Assembly (NCBI GenBank): GCA_021372675.1
Contig: JAJFTZ010000013.1
Coordinates: 1-41,373, forward strand
Length of the DNA stretch: 41,373 nt
Origin: Eubacteriales bacterium
GTDB taxonomy: Bacteria > Bacillota > Clostridia > Christensenellales > CAG-138
Direction: 5' to 3'
The notes under the pieces were generated by a model that worked only from the letters and a program-made list of their open reading frames with translations, did not search any database and was not told the DNA's origin. Of the stretch, positions 40,593 to 41,373 are shown in pieces. A program made the translations under genes and the position numbers. Position 1 is the first letter of the stretch; each line of letters opens with the position of its first letter.

Positions 40593-41373
40593 TCCTGCAA
40601 TCCGTCAAAATGGCGTTCTCGGCCATCGCTTCTAACAAGATGCGCGCGTTTTTGACGATGCTCGGCATCATCATCGGCGTGGTCGCGGTGGTCGTTTTGA
40701 TCTCGCTCGTCAACGGCGCGTCCGCCACCGTCACCTCGCAGATTCAAAGCCTCGGTACCAACCAGCTCACCGTGATCGTGCGCGACGACCGCGGGCACCC
40801 GATCTCCCTCAACGATTTGGACGATATCGTGCAAAACGTGGAGTTTTCGGAGATCGCGCCCGTCGCCAACGTGAACGGCACCGCCAAGCGCGGCACGAAA
40901 AAGCTCACCGTGCAGGCGACCGGCACCGTGAACGCCTACGAGCGCATCTACGGGGTGAACGTGGCCTACGGCCGCTTCATCGAAACGGCCGATGTGGAAA
41001 ACAGCGCCCTCGTAGCGGTGATAGACCACAGCATGGCCAAGGAATTCTTCGGCGACTCGAGCCCCTTGGGCGAGACCATCGCCATCAACAGCCGAAGCTT
41101 TACCGTCGTGGGCGTGCTCGCGGAGGATACCTCCATGTCGGGCTCCATGTCGAGCATGATGACGGGCGGGGCCTCCACCGTTTTCGTTCCGTACACGGTT
41201 GCGAGCCGCATGGCAAAGCAGGCCAACATAAAGACCTTCTATGTGTCCTCCTCCGACGCGGAGGACATGACCGCGGCCGAAAAAAGGCTCAACGAGCTGA
41301 TGCTCCAGCGCTTCCGCCACGACTCCGACGCGTTTCTCATCATCAACCAATCGGCCATCATGGGCGCTTTAGG
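40589..41373 (+). CDS. MacB-like ABC transporter permease (truncated by the window end)
   Basis: The first 261 residues are present; no stop codon occurs before the window ends. The ATG at 40589 overlaps the ATPase stop and has GAGGAGGG upstream. The N-terminus S-V-K-M-A-F-S-A-I-A-S-N-K-M-R-A-F-L-T-M-L-G-I-I-I-G-V is the classic MacB first helix (about 17-42), followed by the extracytoplasmic MacB_PCD domain with S-L-G-T-N, Y-G-R-F-I and F-T-V-V-G-V-L motifs. The three C-terminal FtsX helices must lie beyond the window. A Met/Ser/Gly-rich loop (S-M-S-G-S-M-S-S-M-M-T-G-G) sits near residue 185. Confidence 0.9.

Overview
The window looks like chromosome of a GC-rich anaerobic Firmicute (class Clostridia; something near the Christensenellales or Oscillospirales is a guess, not shown). 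The signs are strong GGAGG-type ribosome binding sites, many intrinsic terminators, a sortase-anchored surface protein, a complete lysine-to-butyryl-CoA fermentation cluster, citrate lyase genes, a KimA-type potassium importer and an ABC-F ribosome-protection protein. I see no rRNA, tRNA, CRISPR array, insertion sequence or phage gene. Almost all of the sequence is accounted for by about 40 genes.

Layout. 1-5.4 kb: a repeat-containing cell-wall protein, an Lsa-like ABC-F protein on the minus strand with a leader-peptide attenuator, and a membrane diguanylate cyclase. 5.4-7.2 kb: an AT-rich GNAT acetyltransferase and a TIM-barrel protein of unknown function, both minus. 7.3-11.4 kb: a small methyltransferase-type DNA repair gene, then a three-gene molybdenum hydroxylase operon behind a strong terminator. 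11.4-13.8 kb: a lipoprotein and enolase, both minus. 14.0-19.8 kb: msrAB, a short transcription unit with a ten-codon ORF and terminator ahead of rsgA, a KimA-like transporter behind a structured leader, and a split chromate transporter pair.

19.8-29.2 kb is the metabolic centre. A consensus promoter is followed by a lysine-riboswitch-like RNA and an intrinsic terminator, then kal-kce-kdd-kamA-kamD-kamE, then (behind a perfect Rex-type operator) acyl-CoA dehydrogenase-etfB-etfA. Together these take L-lysine through beta-lysine, 3,5-diaminohexanoate, 5-amino-3-oxohexanoate and 3-aminobutyryl-CoA to crotonyl-CoA and butyryl-CoA. The 3' strand of riboswitch helix P1 is itself part of the terminator's 5' arm, so ligand binding should prevent termination. 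This predicts a lysine-ON switch, as expected for a catabolic operon.

29.2-33.0 kb holds small genes of mixed role (DUF2461, a HicB-like/DinB-like protein, a TetR regulator, a TIGR04076-like protein, an RlmI-type rRNA methyltransferase). 33.2-38.2 kb is a compact citrate lyase operon, citD-citE-citF-citC-citXG, with the last two maturation steps fused. 38.3 kb to the end is a MacAB-like efflux set whose permease runs off the window.

The most rewarding parts are regulatory RNAs: the lysine switch, the ABC-F leader with a five-codon ORF, the leader upstream of rsgA, and the branched terminator leader upstream of the KimA homologue.
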